A stretch of 64,000 nucleotides of DNA from NCBI GenBank assembly GCA_905221615.1, contig CAJNDT010006015.1:98922-162921 (forward strand). The letters are read 5' to 3'. Made by a program: the position numbers and the translations under genes. A model generated the notes under the pieces. The model was not told the DNA's origin. It saw only the letters and a list, made by a program, of their open reading frames with translations, and made no database searches. The stretch comes from Symbiodinium sp. CCMP2592 (lineage: Eukaryota > Sar > Dinophyceae > Suessiales > Symbiodiniaceae). Shown here one piece after another: positions 1-12,600 of the stretch (its first letter is position 1; every line of letters starts with the position of its first letter).

Positions 1-865
1 TCAGCAGTAGGTGTCGAGAGTGTATTTACCTAGATACAGTAGGCATTCTGACAAGCACAGAACAGCCAAGTGTCCAGATGACCCGAGATGGATGCCGCCA
101 GGTTCACAGACGCCTCGTGCCTTTTCATGGTTTCCTTCCGCTGCCAGTTTATGACTCGCAACACTATGCACAAACCACGGCCATCCCACACCATGCCAAC
201 ATCGTCGGCTAAATGCATACTGTACACGCGCATACATACTTGCACGCATCCATGTCTATGCGCATACATACACGCATGCATGCACACATGCACCCAGGCA
301 GGCACAATACAGGTATCCATCCATCCATACATACATATATGAACAAGCACGTGAAAGCACTTTGTATTGTTCCTCTATACTGCCAAGACAGTAATATAGG
401 AGCCTTAATGATTAGACTACGGTTTGGGGACATATCATGCTATTGTGCAATCATACTCGAGGCTCCTGGTGGTGACCCGGCAGCGAGCTCTCTCAAGTTC
501 CGCGCTTGGGGCCGAGATGCTGTAAAAATCGTTCTGTCTGTCCTACGGGGTTTAGGGGACCCCAAGAACAGGTACCCCTAATTTTCGGAACCCCCCTTAT
601 TGGCATCTTCAAGAACGCGCTTTTCCTTCCGGGTTGACCCTGGCAATTCGGTTGCATCTATGCGCAAGGACCTTTGTCAGGCTGTAAGAGGTTGGAAGGC
701 AGGATTTGAGCCATTTCCTCGGGTTGTGGTTTCGTGAATCTGCTTTTGCTTGAGCCAAACCAACCATGCGGATCAGGAGAGCCTATTCAGCAATGCAGGA
801 GACAGAAAACAGCGGCTATTGAAGACAAAACGTGACTTCGTGTCGTTTGACTAGATGGGCAAGCC
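1..865. other. Unassigned 5' flank with a CATA/CATC-rich simple repeat
   Basis: No coding region can be supported here. Positions about 210-345 are an impure CATA/CATC/CATG microsatellite; the open frames crossing it on both strands are repeat artefacts rich in His, Cys, Met and Tyr. Around 545-600 there are short runs of the type GGGGTTTAGGGG and GGTACCCC, vaguely telomere-like but too short to call. The stretch directly upstream of the kinase gene at 866 shows no recognisable promoter, as expected for dinoflagellates, which lack typical TATA boxes. Confidence 0.5.
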
Positions 866-2563
866 ATGCCCTACGCCAGCTTCAGGCTAGTAGCACCTGC
901 CGTGTCCTTGCTGGGTTGTGGCGGCACTGCTTTCGTGTGCACAGACGAGGACAGGCGACGCTTGGCCGTGGAGAAGTTGTTATCGTTGCGCAGAGCCCTG
1001 CATGCTGCAGCATGCGTGGGGAACATGGCCGTTCGGTACAAGACCTTGTCATGGTGGCACAGTGCGCAGCCCGCAGATACTTACAGGGAGCTCTTGAGCA
1101 AAACCCACGAGGACTGTGCCCAGCTGGCCCTGAAGATGTGCCGGGGCAATGGCGGGCTGTTTGTGAAAATCGGTCAGCACGCTGCTACGCTGGCGCCGGC
1201 TGTGCCATCAGAATATGTACAGCATTTAGCACAATTGCAAGACCGCGCCCCCGCCGGAGACTGGGAGGAGGTGAAGATGGTAATCTGCTCCGAGCTCCAC
1301 TTGCAGCCGACAGATTTGCATGATGTGTTCGACGAGTTTGATGTGGAGCCAGTGGGAAGTGCGTCCTTGGCACAGGTCCACCGCGGGAAGCTGCATGACG
1401 GGCTCGAGGTTGCTGTGAAGGTGCAGCATCGCCATATCGAATCGGTTGTGGCAAGTGATATCTTCATTGTTCGCTGTTTGGAGCGGATTATGAGTTATGT
1501 TTTCAAGCAGGAGAACTTTTCCATGGCGTGGGCCATCGACGAGTTCGAGCAAAACGTGTCACATGAGCTGGACTTTCTTGAGGAAGCGAAGCACGCAGAT
1601 CGCAGCCGAGAGCTTTTCGAAAATAACCCGGACCTTGCGTCCTGCATCTGGATACCGAGAGTGCATCGCAAGTTATCAACACGAAGGTTGTTGGTGATGG
1701 ACTTTTCGCACGGTGTTCCTATCAGTCGTGTAGTCAAGTCCGCACAAAAGAGCTCGAACAGGCTAACGATGTCCCCAGGTGAAGAGCGAGAGGCACAAGT
1801 GGCTTCTATTGCAGCCAGATTGCTTGTCCAAGCCTTCGGCACCATGGTCTTTTCGTTTGGATACGTGCACTGCGACCCTCATCCAGGCAACCTGCTCGTT
1901 GAGATCGGGAAGGAAAGTAAGAAAGCTCGCCTAGTGATCTTGGACCACGGTCTATATCGGGAGCTTTCGGAGCGGCGGCGCTGTGCCAACTGTGGACTCT
2001 GGCAGGCCATGGCATTGCAAGACAGCGAGAACTTGAAGAAGCACTGCAAGAGCCTGGGGATCGATAGCAGCACCGCAGAGCTGCTTCCGCTCTATTTCAC
2101 GAACCGCTCCCTCGAGACGAAAGCTGGTTTGGGACAGAAGATTACGGCCGCACAGAAGAAGGAGCTGAAATTGAAACTGCAAAACCTTGGAATCCTTCCG
2201 CAGAGAGCCAGTGCGGCGTCTTTCGCAATATCTGGTTTGGGTCTGCTTGCCGATCGCATTCCTGGCGACATGCTCATGGTGATGCGTACGATGCACCTTG
2301 TGGCATCGTTGCATCGCGACCTTGGGGGAACGCCGGCGGAGAGATTTGCTACCTATGCTGTGGCGGCTGCTCGAGGCGGTGCGGGCAAGTGCATGTCCTC
2401 GAGACGACTCTCGCAGGCACTTGCGTATTTAAAGGTATTGGCTTTCAAGGCCAGGCTGTGGATGAGAGAGCTGTGCCTACGCATGCAGTGGCCATGGTCG
2501 GGACAGGCCACAGAAGAGTTCTCAATCGCTAGGAGTCTCGCAGAAATTGCGAACCACGAATGA
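866..2563 (+). CDS. ABC1/UbiB family atypical kinase, ADCK1 type, intronless
   Basis: A single uninterrupted frame of 565 residues carries the full ABC1/UbiB atypical protein-kinase-like domain. Visible motifs: the N-terminal NGGLFVKIGQ segment with the diagnostic KxGQ (residues about 101-104), ASLAQVH, the VAVKVQ lysine (about residue 185), ELDF, the catalytic HCDPHPGN (335-342) and the metal-binding LDHG with Asp at about 360, followed by LYREL. The NGG before KxGQ and the DHGLYREL after the metal site are typical of the ADCK1 branch. Known members sit in mitochondria or plastids and support lipid or quinone homeostasis; the substrate is usually unknown. The start at 866 gives a family-sized N-terminus; a further ATG lies at about residue 54. 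It is the only recognised gene without introns among intron-dense neighbours, which suggests a retroposed copy. No 3' poly(A) tract or spliced-leader relic was found to confirm this. Confidence 0.93.
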   Translation: MPYASFRLVAPAVSLLGCGGTAFVCTDEDRRRLAVEKLLSLRRALHAAACVGNMAVRYKTLSWWHSAQPADTYRELLSKTHEDCAQLALKMCRGNGGLFVKIGQHAATLAPAVPSEYVQHLAQLQDRAPAGDWEEVKMVICSELHLQPTDLHDVFDEFDVEPVGSASLAQVHRGKLHDGLEVAVKVQHRHIESVVASDIFIVRCLERIMSYVFKQENFSMAWAIDEFEQNVSHELDFLEEAKHADRSRELFENNPDLASCIWIPRVHRKLSTRRLLVMDFSHGVPISRVVKSAQKSSNRLTMSPGEEREAQVASIAARLLVQAFGTMVFSFGYVHCDPHPGNLLVEIGKESKKARLVILDHGLYRELSERRRCANCGLWQAMALQDSENLKKHCKSLGIDSSTAELLPLYFTNRSLETKAGLGQKITAAQKKELKLKLQNLGILPQRASAASFAISGLGLLADRIPGDMLMVMRTMHLVASLHRDLGGTPAERFATYAVAAARGGAGKCMSSRRLSQALAYLKVLAFKARLWMRELCLRMQWPWSGQATEEFSIARSLAEIANHE

Positions 2564-2975
2564 TGAAGCAGACATGAAACGCTGTCAAATGGAGACTTGC
2601 TGAACTTCATGTTTGGAATCTGCTTCCATGAAAAGCTCGTTTTTGCCACGCCTTGCACATGAATGAAGAGTGCGTAGAGGATGCTTACCGTAATGACCAA
2701 ATGTCATTAACAGTAGTTTCCTGAACTCACCCGCCGCAGCGAAAGCAAGAGGCACCACCAAGGCGAATTCAAGCGGCAGTCGCGCGCAGAATCTGAAGCC
2801 TGCTACAAGTAACGCGCGTGAAGTCTCGTGAGCGTGTCCACCTCCCCAGCACCTCGTCTTTGTCTTGCATGGGTACCAGGTTCAGCTTCGGGGGACGCCT
2901 CAGCAAAACACTGCAACCAAAAGGGGGAACGCGTTGCGAAGGCTCTGGGAGTGCCCTTGGACAGACTTTCAGTAG
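2564..2975. other. Intergenic spacer
   Basis: Spacer between the stop of the ADCK1-type gene and the first coiled-coil-like exon. I see no conserved protein segment, RNA gene or clear repeat. It presumably holds the polyadenylation region of the upstream kinase gene and the trans-splice acceptor of the next gene, but neither can be pointed to from sequence alone. Confidence 0.35.
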
Positions 2976-4395
2976 GTGAATGCCTTGGAGCAGCAAGCGG
3001 AGCTGGCAGACCTCAAGAGGCAGCTGGATGCCGCCACCACGCCAGGGTCTGAAAAGGACGCAGGAGAGGAAGGGGCCAGCAGGGGGCCCAATAGGGGGAT
3101 CCGTAGGATGGCAGTTTTCAGGATCTCTCCCCCCCTCTCTCATGGAATGACGTGCCTGCAAGCCAAAGGTTGGGTCAGCGCCAAGAGCAGCGGCTTCGAC
3201 AGCGCAGAACCCAGGAGCACATGCATGCGCGGTGACCACGGACCTCTTCCCTCAGACCACAGGGGCATCTGCATGTTCGCAAGGCATCGAACGTCAGTGC
3301 GAGATTTATCGCATCAGCTTGAGGAGCGAAGCGGCGAAGCATGGCTTCTCCCTTCGGTTGAGCTTACTGGCCGCCCTCGGCAGGAGTTGGAGCAGCGCGT
3401 GGATGGTGCAACAGGCTCAGGAGTTCCGGAGGTGCTGAGTTTAGCTGTGCGACCGCGAGTTGTTGCAGCTTCTCAGGTACAGAAGCGAGTGGATACTGTG
3501 AGCAGAAGCATAAGCCGTGCCTGGCCAAGATGCGATTCGCAAGCTGCTGCTGTTCCCCCATGTGTTGGTTGCAACAGGTTCTGCAGAGGCAGTGGGTGTA
3601 CAGGACTTGCAGCTGTCATATTCTGAAAGCTGTTGAAGTGGAATTCTCGATGATTTCTCGTTGATCATGTTGAGGAGAAACGGGGACAGCAGCTTGACCA
3701 GCTGGCACCAGCCCGAGATCCACAAGCGCAGCTATGGTTTTCCAAACTTTCAAGGTAAATGTGAAACCCTTGCCTAAGGCCAATTCTTCTTCACTCAAGC
3801 GTCTTCACCTCGGCCCAGTCGGCAACTGGCAAAGCCTTCAACGATTGCTCACTTCTTGCGTTATGTCAGGTGGTGCAGCCTCGGCCCTTTCTCATGGCTC
3901 GCCCAATTCCACGCGTGTCTCAAACTCCAGACCGGGGCCCGGCTTGGAAGTGCACATCTAGCAGGGCCTTCGCAGCGACTCAGTCGAGGAGCAGACATCA
4001 AGATCGAGGACAAACTTGAGGAACTGGAGAGGACGGCCGGGCCAATGCTGGAAAAGCAATGATGAAGCGAGCCTACCACGCTCCACAATGCGTTGGAGCC
4101 TTGCAAGGAGACTCTGGCAAGCCACACAGGACTCAGCCAGCGCAGAAACCGAGACACCGGCAAGTTCCTTCCTTTGCCGAGTCGCATCTGTACACTTGTG
4201 TGAAGTAGACTTCGTGACATATTCATTGCAGCAGTCTCTTGCCTTCTGCTTACGGGCTGTGCTCCTTTGGTCATTTATGCTGCTACTGTTGCCATTGCTT
4301 TTGATCGTGACCGCGACCGTTGTGACATTCATTTGCGCGTCGTGCAGGAGTTTGACAGGCGCTTGACGGAAGAGGTTCGGCTTAGTGTTGCTGTA
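2976..4395 (+). CDS. Putative coiled-coil protein, scattered exons
   Basis: No family recognised. Several short + strand stretches have a heptad-like, Glu/Gln/Leu-rich composition and begin after an AG|G, as the exons of the better-supported genes do. The clearest is 2976 to about 3050 (VNALEQQAELADLKRQLDAA). Others are near 3290-3345 (RDLSHQLEERSGEAW), 3383 onward (ELEQRVDGATGSG), 3667-3730 (EEKRGQQLDQL), 4000-4062 (IKIEDKLEELERTAG) and 4349-4395 (EFDRRLTEEVRLS). They are in different frames, so they would need introns between them. I could not join them into one model or find start and stop. They may be one structural protein or exons of two genes. Confidence 0.35.
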
Positions 4396-6600
4396 CCAGG
4401 GCTTATCCGGGATTGAAATTGGTGAGGCACACTTGTGGGTTCCACAGTTCGCTGTGGAATCTTAGGGTGTGGCGCTCCAGAATCAGGGCCAGGAGCAGCC
4501 GAAGCATGCAAGGACTTGACGTGGAACGAGAGGGAGGAAGACAGAAAGGGAGAAACGACGATCTGATCCTGGAAGTGTCCCTTGTCTGTGAGACTGCCCA
4601 AAATTCTGGTTTTTGTGGTGGGAGGCTTGCCGATCCGATTTACTCGGAACATGAGCAAGGGGCATCCCGACGCATGTATGCACCCCCTGTCGGCTTCCGT
4701 CCAGAGCGCACTGTTGGCTCGCGATGCCCCGGGCAGACCCTGCTCTCGATTTGGAACTTGCCATGCATGGGGCTTCAGGACTGCGCAACTTAGGAAGGAA
4801 CCCAGGAGAAGCACGACCAGAAGGAGAAGCAATACTTCAGGGGCCTAGACGGCACACTTCGATGCAGGAGGGTGATGTGTGCATCAGCAAGCTCAACATG
4901 TACGCCCGGCTTTGGCATTCTTGCGGCTCGAAATAGTAGCCTCACATCAATTGCCCGAAGAGCCCCAAAGCCAGGGACTTACTTCAGCTTGAGCTTGTGG
5001 AGTCTACCACGTAGTGATGTAACGAGTCAGGTGGAGGGCAGGGCCTTGCCAATGTCCTCGGCGTCTTCGGATTCTGCATCCAGCTGAGCAGTGATAAGCC
5101 GCTTTCGCCTCTCTAGTTCAAGCTAGCCATCAAAGGCCAGTGTCCCCTTCACGACCGTGCTGAGCTGAGCTGACCAGCAAATCTGTTGGCCTGGCAGTGC
5201 AGCGAGTTTCATCTTCGTGAGGCTGTACTTGCCAGGGCTCGCTGTCGCTGTTCATGGAGAACCTTCAAGAGCATAAGCTCTAGGTTGCTAAGGCTTGTGG
5301 TTCCAGGTTCGAACATTCGATGCACTTGATTTGTGCAACTCATGAGTTCGACAGTTCCAAATTCTACATCATGGTTCCAAGGCTTTTGTCGTTCAAGCAT
5401 GCTTGATGTATCTTGATGGCAGCAGAGCTTGACGACCTTCTAAACAGGTACCGGCTGCCTGATACTCCAGAAGCCCTCATGTCGGTTCGTGCGTGTGATC
5501 CGAAAACATGAGGTTGCTCCGTCAAGTCACCATGGTGAAGGTCATGGTGCTCTAGCTCAGCTTGGATGGGCATCATCCGCACGCAGACCCGCAGGAAGGA
5601 CGGAAGATGCTGACCCACCTTTCGGTTGAGGTGACCACTCTCACGTTCACATCCATGGCCCGCTGGATCGTGACAAGGCATGTGATCGGATGCATAGACA
5701 TGTCTTTGCATGTCTTCTGGTCTGCACACCCGAACAAGGCCCTGGGAATTGGAAGCCTCAGCTTTGAGCCGGTGACCTGGAGCTCCGCGAAACGCCAGTC
5801 TTCCAGCCTGCGCTTTGCATCTGAAGGCCCATCTTCAACGAGCGCTACAACAAAGATCGGGTCCGGGCCCGATTCTCCTCGCAGACGGCAATCTGGCAGG
5901 GTTTGACGTCAGGTGGCTCAAGAGACGAAGGGATTCCTCTTCTTGCAGCGAACACTGCCCATCATGCCTCTCGGTGATGATGGCCGGAAGCCGGTAGGAA
6001 GTGTGGACGTTGCAACTCAGTCAAGCTGATGATTGATACATTGTTTACCATGATACAGAAGCCTCTGGAAGAAGTCATGGGACGAGGATCGGATTGCTGA
6101 CGGCAGGGACTGCATGGGTGGTGCCGTGTCTGCAGCCACCACGTTCACCAGGACACATTCTAATGTTTGTGCTGTAAGTGTTGGAAACGACGAGGTGGGC
6201 CAAGCCAGCGAGTTTCTTGGATCGAAGCGCACAGAGATAGTAAACCAAACCATCGTCCGGCTCTTACCTGCCGAGACGAGGGCCAAGCAGTAGAGCGGGG
6301 AAGCTCTCAGCAGAACTTGAGGTTGAGCGGGGATGGTTCTGGGCTTGGTGTGCAGGCCGGTGTGGGTGACACTGACGTCTGGCTTCTGCCCTCTCGCATC
6401 ATTGCATAGGCAAACCAGTAACCAGGTTCTTATGGGTTCCGGTCGGAACATGAATGAAGGCGTTGACGCCTTCGTAAGGCTTTAACAACTTAACATGTGC
6501 GAAATAGGTGTGCGCGTGCATAGGCCCATAGGCCAGCCGTTTGGCCAATCGCAACGTCTCGGCGTATCGGTGGTCTTGCATCAAAACCACGCGGTTGCGA
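4396..6600. other. Unassigned region between coiled-coil exons and the CLC gene
   Basis: No conserved domain is visible. One coding-like stretch at about 5828-5900 (PIFNERYNKDRVRARF) follows an AG|G and could be an exon of an unknown gene. Another weak one is near 6050-6110. The remaining open frames are short, overlap on both strands and lack family signals. The region may hold 5' exons of the CLC gene or the 3' end of the coiled-coil gene. Confidence 0.3.
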
Positions 6601-6610
6601 CTTTGTGCAG

Positions 6611-9600
6611 AATTCTCCTTGATGGCACTCCTTGCCTTGGTGGGCGGCTTCTTCGTGTGCTCCCGGGTTCAGATCTTATGAGCAGGCATGACTCTGTAAG
6701 AAGCTTCAAACGCAGGTACTGCGGCGACATCTCCGGAACAAAGACCGCCGGGTCTGAGACACAGCACTTGCACCTTGCTGTGATGCCGCTATGCACGCAG
6801 ATCCGATCTGGCACGGAGTTTGAAGCTTGGGGCTGCAAGCTGCAACCGTTTCTGCCATGGCTCAAGTGCCAATTAGCCAAAAGCTTACTGGGTTGTGGAA
6901 GTGGAAGCTGCAGCATGGCGCCCTCGTCGATCTGCGTCGCCGACTGTGTTCTCGGTAAGCCCCAGGACGAGAGCCCCCGAACACAAACGCCTACTTCCAC
7001 ACGCAGTATGCTGGAGTGCAGCGCAGGTAGTCAGGCTACCACCAGCAATGCCCCGAACCCTGTGATGCTGGGCATGAGCAGCACAGGACAGGAGCAAAAA
7101 CCCGCTTCATCAGAGTGCTGTGTTCCGACTCCCCGAGTTGCCGTGACCACGTCTCTGCCCGTGCTCCTGGGACGATCCCACGTGACTCAGACTCCACAGC
7201 GTCAAGATGGTGAAGCAGAAGCTTGTGCTCGTGCAGCTCGCGAAGCTTTCCTGGCAAGACAGGGGAGACGAGCCAGCAGATTCACAAACTTAGTCTAACT
7301 CGGCCGACAAGAGGGGCAGTTGCGGGTAAGTGCGATAAGTGAGCCGGATGCACAGACCCCGGCTCGGATTTAGCAGTGCATGCTTTCTTTCGGCCCCTTC
7401 TACAAGGAAATTACCTCAAGGGGCATCTAATTCGAGCAGGCTTCCTGGCCGTAGCGTGCAACAGTCACGGGTGGCTTGAGGTCATGGCCTGACTGGCCTA
7501 CTCACGGTGCGAAGACATGTCAGAGTGCCCAAACAAGCCTAAACAGCAGTTCGCCAGCGTCTGCAGCGTGTGCAGCCCAGCACACTGCCTGTGCAGGTCC
7601 TCTGGCATTCCGCAACTCATCGGCTTGCTCAACGGCTGCGATTTGAAGGGCGAGTTCACTTTCAGGATCGCTTCGAGTGCTTTCTGGAACATCAAGTCCC
7701 CCGGGGCGATTCGGGCGGAAGAAAGCTGTCGTGCAGTCTACCTTGCATCTTTCGGCCCGTATGTCAGCTTGCTATTATGTGCCTCCTTGCAGGCATCTGC
7801 TGGTAAAGTGGTTCGGCGTGTGTTTGGCAGTGGCTTCCGGCTTGGCCGTGGGTCCAGAGGGCCCTATGATTTTCATCGGCGCAGATCTCAGCTGCACGGC
7901 GTAGAGTTTCATCGGGCTCTGCCGTTTCCGCCGAGGTGCGAGCATTGGATACCTCTTCTCCAGGCTCCAGGGTCATCCGAATATTCAGTGTTGACATGCT
8001 GACTACCAGTAAAACAAATCGAGTGAAAGCGAAGTCTTCCTTGTTGGCGATGCTTCAATTCTGAGCCTTGCCTTGTGCAAGGTTGCCACAGAATCCCACT
8101 GTTTGGCGATTGCTGGGCACTCCGCCTGCAACAGTGGGTGCCGGCCCCAAACTGTTCTTCGTGGACAGCCCCTCACCACAGCTAGATGTGGCAGGTGACG
8201 ATGTGTTTACCCGTGACTACACATCGATTGGTGCTGCTTGCGGAATTGCTGCGGCGTTTCGAGCACCAATTGCCGGGTGCACGGCCAAACTCCGTGTGCG
8301 GATGTCCCCTTACATGTCATGTTTTCCTTGGCCTGCTTCCTCGGCCTCGGACGCTTTTCCTTCACATGATCCTCTGATCTCATGAGGGGTCCGGGTAGCT
8401 GCTCTAAGGCTGGCACCCTTTTCATCGTTGAGGAAGCAGCTTCCCATTTTAAGAAGGACCGGGACTTCCATCACCCAGCATGATGTCGCCCGAGTCCGCA
8501 CATTTCGTGAAGTAGGAGCAGATGGCCAACATCTTTTTTGGAGGCTCAGTTTTCCGAAGTGGTGTTTTCCAGGTAGGTTGTAATTTGCCAGGCCTTGCTG
8601 CTCTGGAGGCTCTTACTTTTCCCCCAATGCATCGGTTCCGCCCAGCCACACAGAGTTCTGTCAGGTCATCCTCCTAACAGGCGGTGCAGGAGCAGTTCTG
8701 GAATACAAGGCCCTCCTTTTGGTTCTCGCACTTGTTTCTTGCGATTCATGGTTTCATCCTGCAAGGTCCAAGTCGGCCCCGGCTGCAGTGACACACCCTA
8801 CTGGCAGTGCCCTCAGTTACTTGGCTCCTTCTTTCTGCACAGAGTGACCACGGAAGGACGATTCTCTTCTGCGTGGTCATCGGGCTGCTCTGCGGTGTCG
8901 TCGGCGCGGCCTTCAATGCATTGAACATTCAGGCAGCTCGGAAAAATTCACATACAGCCGTAATGCAGCCGAAATTGCCAGGTCATGGTGTGGCGCTCGC
9001 GATACTGCAGTGCCGCGAGGCTAGCATGTCCTTCCAGTCGAAGATCTGAGAGATGGGTTGTCTTTTTTGGTGATATCCCTCGGTCAGCCCTAGGCCTGCC
9101 CGACGTGCCATGGAGATCCTGATCCTGTGCCTTCTGAGTTCCACGGCGCGTGGTCCTGAAATGGCCCATGTGTGCCACCTTGGAAGGTTTGGGCGGTTTT
9201 TCGCTGAGGTGGCTGGGTGTTGCCACCTTGTTCGGCGAGCGGGAAGCTGCCTGGCTTTGTAAGGCCGCCTCAGAGCATGGCTCCTTTTCAGAAAACGTGA
9301 GGCCTCCTCCTCCACGCTCTTCGCTCAGAGCAACGGCTGCATTAAAGATGATTACAGAAATCAGGCCCGGGCATGCGCCTTCGTGCAGTAAAGCCGTGCA
9401 AACAGCTGCCTCTGTGTAGCTGTCGCCCAAGCCGTTCTCAAAGCCGTAACCTGATGTCCATGCGCCCTCAGATCATCAACGGCTCTGTGATTGAGCGTCA
9501 GGGACGGGTGCACGTTGCAGTCTCGGCTTCGACTGCCAAAATGGTGCCAGGGATCCACTCACTGCTCCGAGGTTCAACGTTATTTCCCAGCTCCGTGCTT

Positions 9601-12600
9601 GTATGGCAGGGGTCCCACGGGTGGCCTTAGGAACCGGCACGTGCAGAGACTTGGGACTGCTATGTTTTGCAGCATCCGCAGCTGCGATGAGACAACAACT
9701 CATCTAGTCTAGTATGCAGCTGAGGCGTCCAGTACGGGAAGATGTGCAACGAAGCGCCTTTGACAACACCAGTGGGATTCCGCGCTCACGTTGAGCTGAA
9801 AGCCTCATGCCTGCCTGACCTTGACATAGGTGCATGCTTTGGCTCCAAGCAATCCTTTCGCCAAGACTTGTGTCCAAGCAGCCACAGCCTCGGCATACTG
9901 TTCTCCTCCCGGAAACTCGTGGAAGCTGGGTAAGTAGTTCATGCTCTGGAGTCGTTGCGGGCTCTCGATAGTGGTCGGCTGCCTGGGCCATGGACAAAAC
10001 AGAGCCGTGCCTTTGAGAATGAGAAAGAGGACGTGGAACTAGATACTATGGATACAGTGATACTAGTAGCCCTTTGTTCGCCTTCATGAAAGCCTGTCGA
10101 AGTTCTCTCTCTTTGCTCCTGTCATTTCGCCTTGTGCTCATTGATTTTTGTTGTATGCATACGCACATGAATACGATCAAAACGTGTCAAAACCAACGGT
10201 GCATGCGGCGAGCTCTCGGCTCGACGGCCCTAGCCTTGAAGTTGTTTTGTGCCGAGATTGCAATGGCAATGTTGATCATGACGCACGTGTTGCATACAAC
10301 AGCAAAGAAAAAGTGTGGGAGCAAAGTGGTATTCGGTCGGCTTCGTGCAGCAGAGCAGAACGAGCAGCAGGAGCAGCAGGAGCAGCAGGAGCAGCAGGAG
10401 CAGGAGGAGGCGGGGATGGTGGTGGTGCTGGTGGTGCTGGTGGAAAAGGACACAGAGAGCAACACCAATTATGCTCGCAAGCCTCATGTTTTTGCTGCTG
10501 TTTGTACTGTTGTTTGTCGCTCGGTCGCCGGCACGCCTTTCGATAATCAGGTGACTACTCCGGACATGCAGAAGCTCACAGATTTCCAGGCAGGCGTCTC
10601 ACACACAACCAACTAAGCAATAGTCTGCCCAAGCTTTGGGCCTCTCCTCAGTCAGGACTACTGCTGCAGTTTTAGCAGCTTGCACGATTTGAAAGCAGGG
10701 AGTTTTTCCGTCCATACCTCAGGCAAATTGCAGTCAGAATGTTCGGTGACATGCTGAAGCGATTCTCGGGTTGAAGAGCAGGTGCCTGGCAACGCCTCCT
10801 GTCCGATTGACCTCGGAGAGTTTGCTCCGAGCCTGAAGAAGGGCCAGGAGACCTCCGGCCTTTCAGAGTCTCCCGACGAGCATTCCAGCCAGGCCCCCTG
10901 GACTGTACCGCTTGAAGGAGCAAGGCCAGGGCCCCTTAAACTGTGCACAGCTCTGCGCCGAGGTTTCAACTCGGTGGGCTTGCTCAGCTTAGTTCCTTTC
11001 AAAACGGCCTGCGAAGACCTGAGTCCAGTGTTGAGACTTTTTGGGCTAAGTAGCTTCGAAAAGGTTAGGCAGAGCAGGCCACTCCCTGTGGATTGCGGCA
11101 CAGAGGCCAAAATCTGTTTGCCCGTGGGATGCCGAACCTGGTCAGAGCCTGACTTGCTGTGCGGGAATGATGCGTGGTGCAGGCTTTTGCTTTTGATGAA
11201 AAGCCTGTGCGCAGCAAATGCCAGGCAGAGTGGCATGGAGGGTACGGTTGATCCCCGATTCTTGACCGCCCTTCGCCCCCCGTCAAGGCCGTCAAGTTCG
11301 CCTGACCGCCCGATGAATCCGAACCCGAAATCTTTACCTGTGCCATTCCGAACGCAAACCAAAACATCTTTCAGGCGTCTGTTCAGCGACCAACTCCACA
11401 CATGGCACTCCCGCAGCCGCAAATTTCCAGCAACGGCCAGAACATGCTCGGGTTAATTGCAGGGCTCGCAAGCCTTATTTGGGTGCTGGTGTTTCTATCA
11501 CGAAATGGGCGGGAGACACAGACACAGGTTGCCTGTAAACATGGGCAGCTTACTACTCGCAGCTCAAGATGAAGATGCCTCCTGGCATCTCGGTGGGCTC
11601 AGCATGACGCAGCATCCCAAGGTCACCATCGAAGCCATGGCAGCCTTTCTCGCCGGGCACTTTGCCTCCTCGTGGGCTGTCGTGTGTGTGCAAAGCACGA
11701 AGGTGCTGTTCTTCGTCTTGGCCGCGATCACTGCAGGGAGTTGGCCTCGGCTGGCTACTTCGTAGTTGAAGAGTGCGAGACACCTCGCATAAACGTTTGG
11801 TGTGTTAGTGGTCCGGAGTGCCGTGTATTTTTGTGGGCACCCAGGTCTGCCATTCCGTCCGGGACGCTCATGCCACAGATGGCCCGTGGCTCATTGCGCA
11901 TCCTCTGGTGCTGCCCACTTCCCGGCAAAAAGTTGCCTTGCAAGGTGATTGGAGGTCTGATTGGGCGGATCTTGGTGACACGGCCCAGCAGAAAGAGAGT
12001 GAGGGAGTGAGAGAGAGCGACAGGCACAGTCGGATTGAAGTGCTTTCATGAGGGGGAGCAGTTAGGCCCTGTGGAGAGAAGCGTCAGGAACAAAAGGCAG
12101 GGATCATGGTGCAAAGCGAAGTGTGACAAGGCCCGGGGAACCCTCTTATGTGTGATCACACCGAACCGGCGCACTGCCTTAGGGGGGGTTGCTCCTGTTT
12201 CCCTTTGTCTGAGTGTCCCCTAAGTCCGACAGAAAGAAGGAACAGAAGACAAAGAACGAAAGTAATAAAGAACGGAAGATTAAGCTTCAGAGAAGAAGTC
12301 ACGGGGCACCCTCTTGCCCGGGATGCTCCATGATGGTCCTCGCCCTGAACTCGCAGGGAGAAAGCTGAAATAATGTGAGAGAGTCTGTGTCTGTGTATAT
12401 GTGCGCAGTCCAGTGCGGAGCACATGCTGGGATGCCTTCGACCAACGACAGCAGTAAGGCGGTCGTCCTGATGAATATCCAATCAGCAACAATGCCCGGG
12501 ACAGGACTGATCAAGATTTTGCCAGGCTTGTCCACACACAGTCTGAGCATGGGTGCAGACCCTGGGCAGTGAGGCGCAAAGTCTATTGTGATCTGCAGGA

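Noticed and set aside
10074-10616. 180-codon + frame with a Gln/Glu repeat
   Set aside because: It lies between two CLC exon groups, has no domain outside the hexanucleotide repeat, and all frames over the repeat are open.
10782-11456. 224-codon + frame inside the CLC gene
   Set aside because: No CLC or other family similarity, opposite strand also open for 254 codons, and the position is expected to be intronic.
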